A DNA stretch of 64,000 bases from positions 496,001 to 560,000 of the forward strand of contig NZ_CP107918.1 in NCBI RefSeq assembly GCF_036014195.1, written 5' to 3'. Below are positions 33,660 to 41,808 of the stretch, one piece after another. The first letter of the stretch is position 1, and each line of letters opens with the position of its first letter. The translations under genes and the position numbers were made by a program. The stretch is from Streptomyces sp. NBC_00442. GTDB lineage: Bacteria; Actinomycetota; Actinomycetes; Streptomycetales; Streptomycetaceae. Under the pieces are notes generated by a model that worked only from the letters and a program-made list of their open reading frames with translations, did not search any database and was not told where the DNA came from.

Positions 33660-33832
33660 TCAGCGCCGGAAGGCGCCCTTGGTCATCTCGCCGGCTTGCT
33701 CGAGGTCACCACCAGCCTGTTCACGACGGCCTGTGCGCTTGAGGTGCCCGCTGCCGGCGGCACGGCCGGTGCCTTCCTTGAGCCGGCCGCGGAAGGACTG
33801 GGCACTGTTCCTGAGTCTGTCGCGAAGCCCAT
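33660..33832 (-). pseudogene. CsbD-like stress protein with a frameshift at the start codon
   Basis: The ATG at 33832 follows GGAAGGGGAACCGTC, a normal start site, but that frame gives an unrelated 57-codon product. One base off, the frame reads GLRDRLRNSAQSFRGRLKEG, TGRAAGSGHLKRTGRREQAG, GDLEQAGEMTKGAFRR and stop, a classic CsbD protein of about 57 residues. The family start (MG-L-x-D-K-L) would need ATGGGGCTTCGC, while the sequence has ATGGGCTTCGC. So one G is missing right behind the ATG. It is either a true mutation or an error in a G run. Confidence 0.7.
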
Positions 33833-33919
33833 GACGGTTCCCCTTCCCGTTCGGTGAGGCTCCGGGAGGAGCCTCCCGGCACGGCCGGCCCTCCCCCAGA
33901 GGGGGCGGACGGGCGGTGG

Positions 33920-34105
33920 TCACAGGTCGCTTCCGGCGGATCGGCGCGAGCCCGTACGGCCGTGCGTGAAAAGGCCGATGACCCATGGGGCCAGCGGTGC
34001 TGCGGCCGCGTACGACACGGGGTACAGGGTGAAGCCGAACCCGAACAGCGCCAGGACCGGCACGATCGGCAGGACCGGCACGATCGGAAGGATCCAGAGA
34101 GACAT
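33920..34105 (-). CDS. Small hydrophobic membrane protein
   Basis: A 61-residue protein almost wholly hydrophobic up to residue 48 (SLWILPIVPVLPIVPVLALF, GFGFTLYPVSYAAAAPLAPW), with a basic tail (HGRTGSRRSAG). Probably two membrane helices. GGAGG lies 7 bases before the ATG at 34105. The doubled PIVPVL comes from an exact 18-bp DNA duplication (34052-34087). It lies in the stress cluster, upstream of CsbD. Confidence 0.65.
   Translation of the reverse strand: MSLWILPIVPVLPIVPVLALFGFGFTLYPVSYAAAAPLAPWVIGLFTHGRTGSRRSAGSDL
34052..34087. repeat. Exact 18-bp tandem duplication inside a coding region
   Basis: CAGGACCGGCACGATCGG occurs twice in tandem, giving the repeated IVPVLP-type unit in the small membrane protein. 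The frame is preserved. Confidence 0.9.
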
Positions 34106-34427
34106 GGCCGAACCTCCGGTTCGCAGGAGTGCACTCTGCGTTCCGCGGGGTCCCGGCGAAGCGAGTGGCGGGGGGTCGCGTCCCGGAACTCCCGGTGCGT
34201 CATGGCCCATCGCCCACCCGCCAGTCAACGGCCGTGTGCACTCCTTGTCAATGCCTACCTATGGCTTGGTCGCGCCGGGGAACTGGCGCCAGGGGACGGG
34301 CTGTTGCGCGGCCGAGGGCAGCGCCCGGCCGCGCTTGCGGCTGGAATGAGCCAGTGTCCCGCCTCTCTGGCAGCATGCAGCGAGCCAGCACGGTTGAGTG
34401 CCGATCGACGGAAGTGGGCGGACGAGA
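34106..34427. other. Intergenic interval between small membrane gene and DUF1003 gene
   Basis: No gene is evident between the two divergent start sites. A perfect 9-bp inverted repeat GCGCGGCCG-N11-CGGCCGCGC lies at 34306-34334, about 95 bases upstream of the DUF1003 start, and could be a leader hairpin or an operator. Confidence 0.45.
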
Positions 34428-34832
34428 ATGAGCAGTCATGACGCAGCGAGGCGGCACCATCCCGTCGTCGTCGCACACCGGGCCGGCCGGGCCGGCAACG
34501 TCCAGTTGCGTATCGCCGACGCGATCACCAAGTTCGCCGGCTCCATGACGTTCGTCTACCTGCACGCGGTCGGCTTCGCACTCTGGATGTTGTTCGTGGA
34601 GACCAACCCGTGGCCGACGCTGACGCTCGTCGTGTCCCTCGAAGCGATCTTCCTGTCGACGTTCGTCATGATCGGCCAGAACCGGCAGGCGGAATTCCAG
34701 CAGGCCAAGGCCGACCACGACTTCGTCGAACAGGAGCTGGAACTCAAGACCAACACCGAGCTGACCCGGGCCATCCACACGATGACCGCAGAACTGCACC
34801 GCCGCCTTCTCGCCACCCCCGAGGAGCACTAG
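34428..34832 (+). CDS. DUF1003 membrane protein
   Basis: A 134-residue protein. RIADAITKFAGSMTFVYLHAVGFALWML, ETNPWPTLTLVVSLEAIFLSTFVMIGQNRQA is the complete DUF1003 core, with two transmembrane helices (about 40-60 and 68-90). A polar helical tail (DFVEQELELKTNTELTRAIHTM) follows. No activity is established for the family. I chose the ATG at 34428; ATG at 34398 adds ten poorly conserved residues. Confidence 0.85.
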   Translation: MSSHDAARRHHPVVVAHRAGRAGNVQLRIADAITKFAGSMTFVYLHAVGFALWMLFVETNPWPTLTLVVSLEAIFLSTFVMIGQNRQAEFQQAKADHDFVEQELELKTNTELTRAIHTMTAELHRRLLATPEEH

Positions 34833-35609
34833 CACCGGCGCGGCACACAGTGGTTCGTGGACGGGTTGGAGGCGGCCAAGTTCCTCCCCCCAAGACCGAT
34901 GCGGGCTGCACGAGGGGAAGTTCCCCGACGATCAGCCGAGCGATCGCCCGAACCAGAGCCCACCGGCCGACGGACACGTGGCGAGCGCGGGCCGCGCCGA
35001 GGCGGCGGAACCGGACTTCCCGGGCGCCGCACGGTGGCCGAAGGCGCGGCTGTCTCCGGGGCGACGCCAGACCTGCGACGGGAGTTCGTCCATCGTGCCA
35101 AGACGCGCCGTTGCGACTACCTCCTCACCCGCTGGGGTTGGGGCAGGACATGGTGTCGCAACCTTCAACAGTGCCTTCCGCTGAGGCGGGATGATGCCTG
35201 CGGCCCGCGAGATGCACGGCAGTTCCCCCGCACCGGCTACGACATCCTGCTGGCAGCCCGGGAGGCCGCCGGCACCGGCCCGGCCGACCACCAGGTCATC
35301 GGCCTCGACTTCGGCACCGAGTCACGGCGGGCCTTACGAGGGCGTCGTCACAGGTCCTTGGCCGCATGAGGACGGGTGCCGCTGCTCCGGGGACGTAGTG
35401 TTTGACGCCCCGAACTCCGACCGGCAAGTGGATTGACACGTACCTCCAATCCGAGATCGGTGGACGTGATGTCCCTGCGTGCACCTTGGAGCCGCGGACG
35501 GACTGAGCAGGGAGGCGCCCCTGGTCCGAAAGGCGGCCCTGGCATGATGCCGGGGCCGAGGCCGAGGAATCTCTGCCGGCCCCGGCACCAGCCGCGCGTG
35601 TCCACCCGG
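34833..35609. other. Degenerate interval with a possible sugar-kinase remnant
   Basis: Several overlapping open frames but no intact gene. At about 35293-35340 (+) the frame reads QVIGLDFGTES, similar to the ATP-binding start of FGGY kinases such as ribulokinase, but it collapses into Arg-rich noise at once. Other short stretches (HRAKTRRCDYLLTRWGWGRTWC) look like gene debris I cannot place. This fits decayed sequence near the right end of an island. Confidence 0.35.
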
Positions 35610-35918
35610 TCAGGTGTTCTTCCAGGTGATCCGTCCGCTGATGGAAACGGAGCCGGCAAGGTCCTCAGGGAGCGTCGCCGTGATTTCGCCTTGCGCTTTC
35701 TCGCCGGCCGCCAGGGTCTCCCACCGGCTCGTGACGGTGCTCTCGGTGATGGCGGAGGGACCACTGACGTGTGTAATCGGAAGCGCCGGGGACAGCTTGT
35801 GCGTCAAGACGACCTTGGAGGCCTTCTCGGGCAGGTTGTTGACCACCTGCCAGCGCCAGCTCACCGAGTCCCCTTCCTCGGAGATGTCCGGTGCCTCATA
35901 CGTGAACTCCACGGCCAT
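35610..35918 (-). CDS. Small cytosolic DUF11-like beta-sandwich protein
   Basis: A 102-residue protein. FTYEAPDISEEGDSVSWRWQVVNNLPEKAS, VVLTHKLSPALPITHVSGPS, EKAQGEITATLPEDLAGSVSISGRITW is a single immunoglobulin-like strand pattern of the DUF11/APHP type, but there is no signal peptide, unusual for that group. AAGGAAGG lies 7 bases before the ATG at 35918. Function unknown. Confidence 0.65.
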   Translation of the reverse strand: MAVEFTYEAPDISEEGDSVSWRWQVVNNLPEKASKVVLTHKLSPALPITHVSGPSAITESTVTSRWETLAAGEKAQGEITATLPEDLAGSVSISGRITWKNT

Positions 35919-36394
35919 GACGATGCCTTCCTTCCTCAACGGTGGGCGCGATCCGCGCTGGAAACCCGATCATGCTCAGCCCGATGCTCTCCATGGAGGG
36001 TTTCGTCCGGTCCTTCATCCCTTAGGGCAGCGGGCTGGCCGGACTGTGACGCCACAGTGACCGGTAGTCGCCCTGCGGGCTCGGTGAACCGAGGACCCGA
36101 CACCAGAGTGCGACGCGGGAAGGGCTTCGAGGTTCCGGCGATGATCGAGGCGTCGACAATGCCGCCGCCTCCCGGCCGGCGCTGTCCGACCCAACGGACA
36201 CACACCTCGATCGGGTTGTCGAATGTCCACACATCACAGACTCGGCAGCACACTCGGCCAAAAGGTCACGTCCAGGACGGCAGATACCCTCCCGCGCCCC
36301 GGAATCGGGAGGGTTCCACACGATGTCGACCGGCCGCCTCCAAAGTTGACTCCTCCGCCGCCCATCGGCCGGACCGATCCCGCACAAGCCTTGA
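35919..36394. other. Intergenic interval downstream of pirin with a hairpin
   Basis: No recognisable gene. An inverted repeat ACCCTCCCG-N11-CGGGAGGGT lies at 36286-36314, about 80 bases past the pirin stop, and is a plausible pirin terminator. The rest may be element debris next to the right repeat. Confidence 0.45.
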
Positions 36395-37360
36395 TCAGCG
36401 CACCCGGCCCCGCGGCTTCAAGGGCACTCCCGGCAGTTCCGGTGCCGGGATCGGGGGGCCGTCGTAACCCTTCACCTCTCCGAACCTCGAACCCGTCATC
36501 CACTCCGAACGGGCCTGCTGGATCTCCTCGTTGGAGCGGGCGACGAAGTTCCACCACATGAGGATCTCCTCCTCGAACGGCTCGCCGCCGAGCAGCATCA
36601 CGGCGGCGTCGGAGTCGGCGCGTACGGGGAGTTCGGTGCGGCCGCAGCCGAGGTAGAGCATGGAGCCGGGGAGTACCGGCACGTCGTCCACGTGGGCCTC
36701 GCCCGACATCGCGAGGACCGCGTATTCGAAGTCGGGGTTCAGCGGGAGCCGCGTGTCGGCGCCCGCCGCGAGGGCGAGGTCGGCGCCGACGATCGGGGTG
36801 TAGGTCGAGCCGGGTGAGAGCGCGCCGTCGAGTTCACCCAGGATGACCGTGGCGTCGACGCCGGGCGCGGTGACGTGGGGCAGGTCCGCGTGGTGCTGGA
36901 AGTGCGGCTCGACGGCGCGATGGGCGTCGGGCAGGGCGACCCACAGCTGGGCCCCGTGCAGGAACCGGCTGTGCGACCTGGGGGTCTCCTCGGAGTGGCT
37001 GATGGCGCGGCCCGAGGTCATCAGGCCGAGTTCTCTGGGACGTACGGTCTGGAGGCTGCCCAGGCTGTCGCGGTGCAGCACCTCTCCCTGGTGCAGCCAG
37101 CTGACGGTCTGCAGGCCCATGTGCGGGTGCGGAGCCACCTGCATGCCCGCTTCGTCGGCGATGTCGTCCGGGCCGTAGTGATCGACGAAGGCCCAGGCGC
37201 CGACCATCCGGCGGCCGAGGTTCGGCAGCAGCCGCCGCACTTCGGTGGAATCTCCGAGCCGCACGGTGCGGGGCGAGAGGAGTTCGCGCACCGGTTCTGC
37301 CACGACGAAGCCGCGTCCGCCACAGACGGACAGCGTGGGCCGGCGATCGAGGTTGCTCAT
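36395..37360 (-). CDS. Pirin-family bicupin protein
   Basis: A 321-residue protein. The N-terminal cupin has the iron-site pattern DHYGPD, PHPHMGLQTVSWLHQGEVLHRDSLG with GLMTSGRAISHSEE. The second cupin is LPLNPDFEYAVLAMSGEAHVDDVPVLPG. The end is MLLGGEPFEEEILMWWNFVARSNEEI. Pirins bind Fe(II); some act as quercetin dioxygenases, others as regulators. The last 27 codons region (36429-36511) is the part duplicated at 13970-14052, and the natural-looking tail PLKPRGRVR is kept here, so this is the intact gene. Confidence 0.9.
   Translation of the reverse strand: MSNLDRRPTLSVCGGRGFVVAEPVRELLSPRTVRLGDSTEVRRLLPNLGRRMVGAWAFVDHYGPDDIADEAGMQVAPHPHMGLQTVSWLHQGEVLHRDSLGSLQTVRPRELGLMTSGRAISHSEETPRSHSRFLHGAQLWVALPDAHRAVEPHFQHHADLPHVTAPGVDATVILGELDGALSPGSTYTPIVGADLALAAGADTRLPLNPDFEYAVLAMSGEAHVDDVPVLPGSMLYLGCGRTELPVRADSDAAVMLLGGEPFEEEILMWWNFVARSNEEIQQARSEWMTGSRFGEVKGYDGPPIPAPELPGVPLKPRGRVR
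36429..36511. repeat. Right direct-repeat copy inside the pirin 3' end
   Basis: The in-gene copy of the 83-bp repeat, matching 13970-14052 with two substitutions (A for G and T for C on the plus strand). It covers about pirin codons 283-311. If the interval between the copies is an integrated element, this would be the attachment site on the gene side. Confidence 0.85.
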
Positions 37361-37552
37361 GCGGTCAACCTATTCCCTCACGGGTGTTCGGCACTCCGAC
37401 CCTCCCCGACGACCTCACAACTCCATCGTCTACAGTCGCGTAGACATTCACCGGGCGCCGACCGCCGTCCGGTTCGAATCATTGAACCAACCGCGCCTGA
37501 AACAAGGGCAGTTGACGGCTGGACGCGGTGCGACGGGAGGACGGGAACGACC

Positions 37553-38365
37553 ATGGGACAGCCCATCAATGAGGCGATGACGAGGCCGGCGGAAGAGGGC
37601 CGCCGGCATCGGGCCACCTCCCCGGACGGCTCCGCCCTGAGCAAGGTGCCCGAGATCACGGCCCTGTTCTGGATCGTCAAGGTGCTCACCACCGGCATGG
37701 GCGAAACCGCGTCGGACTATCTGGGCCGCACCCTCGGCCCGGTCCCCGCCGGAGCCCTCGGGTTCGCGGGACTGACCCTCGCACTGGCGGCACAGCTGCG
37801 CGGCGACCGGTACCGGCCCTGGACGTACTGGTCGGCGATCGTCATGGTCAGCGTGTTCGGCACCATGGCGGCCGACGTGATCCACGTGATCGCGGGCGTC
37901 CCGTACGCACTCTCCACCGCGGCCTTCACCGTGGCGCTGGCCGGGGTGCTCACCGCCTGGTACCTGAGCGAGGGAACGCTGTCGATCCACAGCATCCGCA
38001 CCCGCCGCCGAGAGGTCTTCTACTGGGCCACCGTGCTCGCGACCTTCGCGCTGGGCACGGCGGTCGGCGACCTCACGGCGGGGACGCTGCACCTCGGCTA
38101 CCTCACGTCGGGCATCCTCTTCGCCGCGCTGATCGCCGTACCCGCCCTGTCCGGCCGCTACCTCGGGCTCGACGCGGTGGCCGCGTTCTGGTGGGCGTAC
38201 GTCCTGACCAGACCGCTGGGCGCGTCCTTCGCCGACTGGATGGGGGTTCCCGCCGACAGGGCGGGCCTGGGCTGGGGCACGGGCCCGGTCACCCTGGCCC
38301 TGATCGTCCCGATCGCCGCCCTGGTCGCCCACCTGGCGAAGCGGCACAGGGCCGGCCTGCGCTGA
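37553..38365 (+). CDS. COG4705-like polytopic membrane protein
   Basis: A 270-residue membrane protein with two related halves: KVPEITALFWIVKVLTTGMGETASDYL and, later, VFYWATVLATFALGTAVGDLTAGTL. Each starts a set of three to four helices. This repeat with charged Glu/Asp in the first helix is the mark of the COG4705 group, uncharacterised to my knowledge. ATG at 37553. Divergent from pirin across 190 bases. Confidence 0.78.
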   Translation: MGQPINEAMTRPAEEGRRHRATSPDGSALSKVPEITALFWIVKVLTTGMGETASDYLGRTLGPVPAGALGFAGLTLALAAQLRGDRYRPWTYWSAIVMVSVFGTMAADVIHVIAGVPYALSTAAFTVALAGVLTAWYLSEGTLSIHSIRTRRREVFYWATVLATFALGTAVGDLTAGTLHLGYLTSGILFAALIAVPALSGRYLGLDAVAAFWWAYVLTRPLGASFADWMGVPADRAGLGWGTGPVTLALIVPIAALVAHLAKRHRAGLR

Positions 38366-38468
38366 GCGGCCCGCACCACCGCCGGTTCGGTAGTGGAATG
38401 TTCAACAACATGTTCGCGTTGTGCGGGGTGCGGGCCCCAGCCCCGGGGCCACGGAACAGGACGCACCC

Positions 38469-38870
38469 ATGAGCAGCCCACACCGTCACGTCACCGACAG
38501 CTACTACGAGTTCGGCACGGCCGCCGACCGCTGGGGCCGGGCCCTGATGTTCTTCGACGCGAAGGAGTACGTCACGGCCGCCGACATCCTTGCGGGCCTG
38601 GTCGCCGAGACACCCGAGCAGGTCGCACCGCGGCTGCTGCTGGCTCGCGCCTACTACCACTCGGCCCGGCTCCGGAAGGCCGAGGCGGAGCTGAGGGCGG
38701 TACTCGAACGCGATCCCGTAGAGCAGTACGCCGCCCTCATGCTCGGCCGCACGCTCGAACGCCAGGGCCGTCCCGCCGAAGCCGCCCCGCACCTGCGGAT
38801 GGCGGCGGCCATGGCGGGACAATTCCCCCCGCCCGACTCCACCCGCGGCGCGAGCTCGGGTCCTGGCTAG
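38469..38870 (+). CDS. TPR-repeat protein
   Basis: A 133-residue cytosolic protein made of about three tetratricopeptide helix pairs: RALMFFDAKEYVTAADILAGL, PRLLLARAYYHSARLRKAEAELRAVL, and QYAALMLGRTLERQGRPAEAAPHLRMA. It is typical of small actinobacterial TPR proteins of unknown partner. The ATG at 38469 was preferred because upstream in-frame residues are not TPR-like. Confidence 0.78.
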   Translation: MSSPHRHVTDSYYEFGTAADRWGRALMFFDAKEYVTAADILAGLVAETPEQVAPRLLLARAYYHSARLRKAEAELRAVLERDPVEQYAALMLGRTLERQGRPAEAAPHLRMAAAMAGQFPPPDSTRGASSGPG

Positions 38871-38879
38871 ACCTCGGGC

Positions 38880-39018
38880 GCGGGGTCGGGCGCGGGGTCG
38901 GGGTCGGGTTCCGGCGCAGGTTCCGGCGCGGGCCCGACCGGCCCGGCCTCCGCCCGGGGCTCCGGCCCCGGCCCCGGCCCCGCGCACCCGCACCCGCACC
39001 CGCACCCGCACCCGCAGG
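38880..39018. repeat. Low-complexity repeat tract
   Basis: Blocks of short tandem repeats: GCGGGGTCGG (x2), GGTTCCGGCGC (x2), CCCCGG (x3-4) and, at about 38985-39015, GCACCC repeated five times. Noncoding, between the TPR and protease genes. It resembles a set of replication-slippage products. Confidence 0.75.
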
Positions 39019-39131
39019 AGCCTGTAGCACTGGGCGCCCCCATCGACCAGGGGCGGTTGCCAGACGGCACTTTCCAGCCAACTCGACTGCGCGCAGTGAC
39101 AGTTGCGTCACGCTGTGCCACATTGCTGCTC

Positions 39132-40181
39132 ATGAACAATCCCGCCCCTTTCTGCACCGTCGTACCTCCCCACGTCCTCGACCGGCTCGCCCAGCACGAG
39201 GACCCCGCGGTGTACCGGCCCGCGCGCCGCACCCTGGAGCACGACGCCCAGCTGCGTACCCAGCGCCGGATCACCACGGTCCGCGCCACCGCCGCCCCCA
39301 CCGGCACCCCGTCCGACAAGCCCGTGCGCACGATCTACGACGCCGGGCACCAGGAAACGCTGCCGGGCACCGAGGTGCACGCCGAGAGCGACCAGCCCTC
39401 GTCCGACGCCACCGTCAACCGCGCGCACGCCGGGCTCGGTGCCACGTTCGAGTTGTATCTGAAGGCGTACGGGCGCCACTCCATCGACGACTCCGGGCTG
39501 CCGCTGCTCGCGTCCGTGCACTACGGCGAGGGCTATGAAAACGCCTTCTGGAACGGCGAGCAGATGGTGTTCGGCGACGGGGACGGAGAGCTCTTCCTCG
39601 ACTTCACGCTGCCGGTCGACGTCATCGGCCACGAACTGACCCACGGGGTCACGCAGTACACCGCCAATCTGGACTACTTCGGCCAGTCGGGCGCGCTCAA
39701 CGAGTCCGTCTCCGATGTGTTCGGCTCACTCATCAAGCAGTACGCCCTCGGCCAGAGCACCGACCAGGCGGACTGGCTCATCGGCGCCGGGCTGCTCGGG
39801 CCCCGCATCCACGGCGAGGCGCTGCGCTCGATGAAGGCCCCCGGCACGGCGTACGACGATCCTCAGCTCGGCAAGGACCCGCAGCCGGCGGTCATGGACG
39901 ACTACGTACGCACGAGCCGCGACAACGGCGGGGTGCACATCAACTCGGGCATCCCCAACCACGCCTTCTACCTGGCGGCCACCGCGCTCGGCGGCAACGC
40001 CTGGGAGCGAGCCGGGCGGATCTGGTACGCCACGCTCACCGGTGGCGAGCTGGGCACGGACGCCCAGTTCGCCGACTTCGCCCGGCTGACCGCGCAGACC
40101 GCGCGCGGTCTCTACGGCGACGGCGACGAGATCCAGGCGGTGCTCAAGGCCTGGTCCCAGGTCGGCGTGCCGGTGACGTAG
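39132..40181 (+). CDS. M4-family (protealysin/thermolysin-type) metalloprotease
   Basis: A 349-residue zinc endopeptidase. The catalytic HELTHGVTQ (about residues 168-176) and the third zinc ligand in ALNESVSDVFGS are intact, and the C-terminal His is in DNGGVHINSGIPNHAFY. There is no signal peptide. The start CTVVPPHVLDRLAQHEDP matches the short PPxxL propeptide of protealysin-like enzymes, which lack the long FTP propeptide. It may act inside the cell or leave by a non-classical route. ATG at 39132. Confidence 0.9.
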   Translation: MNNPAPFCTVVPPHVLDRLAQHEDPAVYRPARRTLEHDAQLRTQRRITTVRATAAPTGTPSDKPVRTIYDAGHQETLPGTEVHAESDQPSSDATVNRAHAGLGATFELYLKAYGRHSIDDSGLPLLASVHYGEGYENAFWNGEQMVFGDGDGELFLDFTLPVDVIGHELTHGVTQYTANLDYFGQSGALNESVSDVFGSLIKQYALGQSTDQADWLIGAGLLGPRIHGEALRSMKAPGTAYDDPQLGKDPQPAVMDDYVRTSRDNGGVHINSGIPNHAFYLAATALGGNAWERAGRIWYATLTGGELGTDAQFADFARLTAQTARGLYGDGDEIQAVLKAWSQVGVPVT

Positions 40182-40220
40182 CACTCAGTGACCCGTCCGG
40201 CCCCGCCCCCCACCCACCGG

Positions 40221-41477
40221 TCACTTGGCATAGACGGCGACGAAGTCCCTGGTGGCCTGGTTGTAGTAGCGCTCCGGCGGGTTCTCGAAGTCGAGGATGT
40301 TGGTGGGCTCGGGGCTGGCCGGGTTCTTCGCGCCGTCGTAGCTCATGAAGGAGGGCCAGGCGCGGTTCATGTCCAGCGGCATCGCGCGCACGGCGCCCGC
40401 CTGCCGCATGACCTCGGCCAGCGTGCGCGCGGTGAGGGCCTGGCCGACGACCATGACGACGTCGCCCTGGGCGGTCACCCCGACGCCCGAGCGTTCCACG
40501 AACATCCGGCTCTGGTCGGTGGCGCCCCACTTGGAGTCGACGTCGATGTCCGGAACGACCTGGCCGTTGTCGACCATGAGCTCCAGGCACTGGCGCACGC
40601 CGATCACGTCACGCGTCATCCGCACGTCACGCCCCCATTGACCGATCTTGATCGAGCCGTCCTTGTAGAAGACCTCCGACGCCGCGCCGTCGCGCAGCTC
40701 ACCGGCCGTCTCGCCGTGCAGGTAGAAGCCGCCGCGCGAGCCGCCGTCGGTGACCTTGAAGCCTCCGTTCCAGGTGGCGAGCAGCCCGGTGCGGCTGCCC
40801 TCCGGGATGGTGGGCGGCACGTCGAAGGAGCCGCCGGGCTCCCGCACGCCGGGGTGCAGTTCGAAGCGCGCCTTCTTGCCGCTGATCCAGGCGATGGCGG
40901 CCTGATACGAGGTGTGGTCGCCGTCGGGGCGTACGTACGTGCCCTGCACCACGGGCTCGCCGTGCGCGACGCTCAAAGCGCGCCACACGCCCTCGCCGGG
41001 CAGCCCCGGGGCGACCAGGGGTCGCATCGGGGCGCGCAGGGGCACGCCGCGATGGCTGATCGGGACGGCCGGGGCGGTCGCCTTCATGCGGGCCAGGGCC
41101 GCGCTGGGCAGGCTTCCGCCGACCTGGGGCGGGTCGAGTTCGTACTGGAGGTTCTCCAGCTTGTCGACGACCGGTCCGAGCTCGTGTTCGCGGGCCCAGC
41201 CGGCGAGCCGGGCCGCCGTGCTGTCGTCGCCGGGATAGGTCAGCGCCTCCCCCACCGAGTAGCCGACCGTGCCGACGCACAGCAGGCACACCGCGAGAGC
41301 TCCGCGCGTGGCCAGCCTGCGTCGTTTGAGCTGATGCGGCGTCAACCGGCCGCGGGGCTTCCAGGGGACCAGGCGCCGTCGGCCGGAAGCCCCCTCACCG
41401 GCGGCGACTCCCGGTTCCGGACCGCTCCCGTCCTGCCGAACGCCGCCGTCCACCGACCGTCCCGCCCTGTCCGCCAT
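40221..41477 (-). CDS. Exported phosphodiester glycosidase-domain protein
   Basis: A 418-residue protein. Residues about 1-45 are polar, a membrane anchor follows (about 57-76, GALAVCLLCVGTVGYSVGEAL), then an extracellular domain with the NAGPA-type pattern ATWNGGFKVTDG, GGFYLHGETAGEL, IGVRQCLELMVDNGQ, GVTAQGDVVMVVG and ALDMNRAWPSFMSYDG-like end. The fold is that of enzymes cleaving phosphodiester-linked sugars. I chose the ATG at 41477 with GAGAGGG 5 bases upstream; a longer ATG at 41606 gives an Arg/Pro-rich extension and overlaps a palindrome. Confidence 0.78.
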   Translation of the reverse strand: MADRAGRSVDGGVRQDGSGPEPGVAAGEGASGRRRLVPWKPRGRLTPHQLKRRRLATRGALAVCLLCVGTVGYSVGEALTYPGDDSTAARLAGWAREHELGPVVDKLENLQYELDPPQVGGSLPSAALARMKATAPAVPISHRGVPLRAPMRPLVAPGLPGEGVWRALSVAHGEPVVQGTYVRPDGDHTSYQAAIAWISGKKARFELHPGVREPGGSFDVPPTIPEGSRTGLLATWNGGFKVTDGGSRGGFYLHGETAGELRDGAASEVFYKDGSIKIGQWGRDVRMTRDVIGVRQCLELMVDNGQVVPDIDVDSKWGATDQSRMFVERSGVGVTAQGDVVMVVGQALTARTLAEVMRQAGAVRAMPLDMNRAWPSFMSYDGAKNPASPEPTNILDFENPPERYYNQATRDFVAVYAK

Positions 41478-41585
41478 GTCGCCCTCTCTCGGCCTTGCGG
41501 AGACCTCGCGGCCCCGTCGCGCGGAGGCGTTCCCCTCCGCGGGCGGCGGCCGGGGTAGTACCGGCCCGCCATACCGATTGACAAC

Positions 41586-41599
41586 ATAAGCGCGCTTAT
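41586..41599. promoter_or_regulatory. Perfect 14-bp palindrome, likely operator
   Basis: ATAAGCGCGCTTAT is self-complementary and lies 2 bases after a TTGACA (41578-41583), about 110 bases upstream of the glycosidase start. It is AT-rich for its surroundings. Probably a dimeric repressor site; which gene it serves is unclear. Confidence 0.5.
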
Positions 41600-41808
41600 C
41601 CGACATCTCGACCGGTGTGGAGCGACCGGATGACCCGCCCCGCGCGTCGCCGACCCGCGCCGCTCCGGGCGAAGTGACGGATGCTCACCTCTGCCGCCCC
41701 TCGCCCGGAGCCGCGGCGCACCCGCCTCGGGTCACCGCGCCGAGAAGGCCGCCTCCGCCCGCGGCAGACGCACGGGACGAGGCGCTCCCGCTTCCCGGAC
41801 GACGCCAA

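Larger units (their letters stand above)
13970..36511. mobile_element. Putative genomic island bounded by 83-bp direct repeats
   Basis: The two ends carry an 83-base direct repeat (13970-14052 and 36429-36511) with only two mismatches. The right copy is the 3' part of an intact pirin gene. Immediately inside the left copy is the N-terminal fragment of a tyrosine-type integrase (14042-14230). This is what an integrated element leaves when it inserts at the 3' end of a gene and its integrase then decays. Cargo: two fasciclin genes, intact and decayed sulfite-oxidase-like genes, a sigma/anti-sigma pair, a DUF4331-TPR-NicO operon, a peroxiredoxin, a sortase F module and stress proteins. I see no replication or conjugation genes, so the element is either degenerate or the repeats have another origin. 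Boundaries are inference. Confidence 0.5.

Noticed and set aside
35293..35340. A functional FGGY sugar kinase
   Set aside because: Only about a dozen residues resemble the family start; the frame then degenerates and no second domain follows.
38980..39018. Short regular repeats that could suggest a CRISPR array
   Set aside because: Units are 5-7 bases with no spacers; simple slippage repeat.
41607..41808. Possible small gene between the glycosidase and GNAT genes
   Set aside because: Only Arg/Pro-rich frames without ribosome sites.
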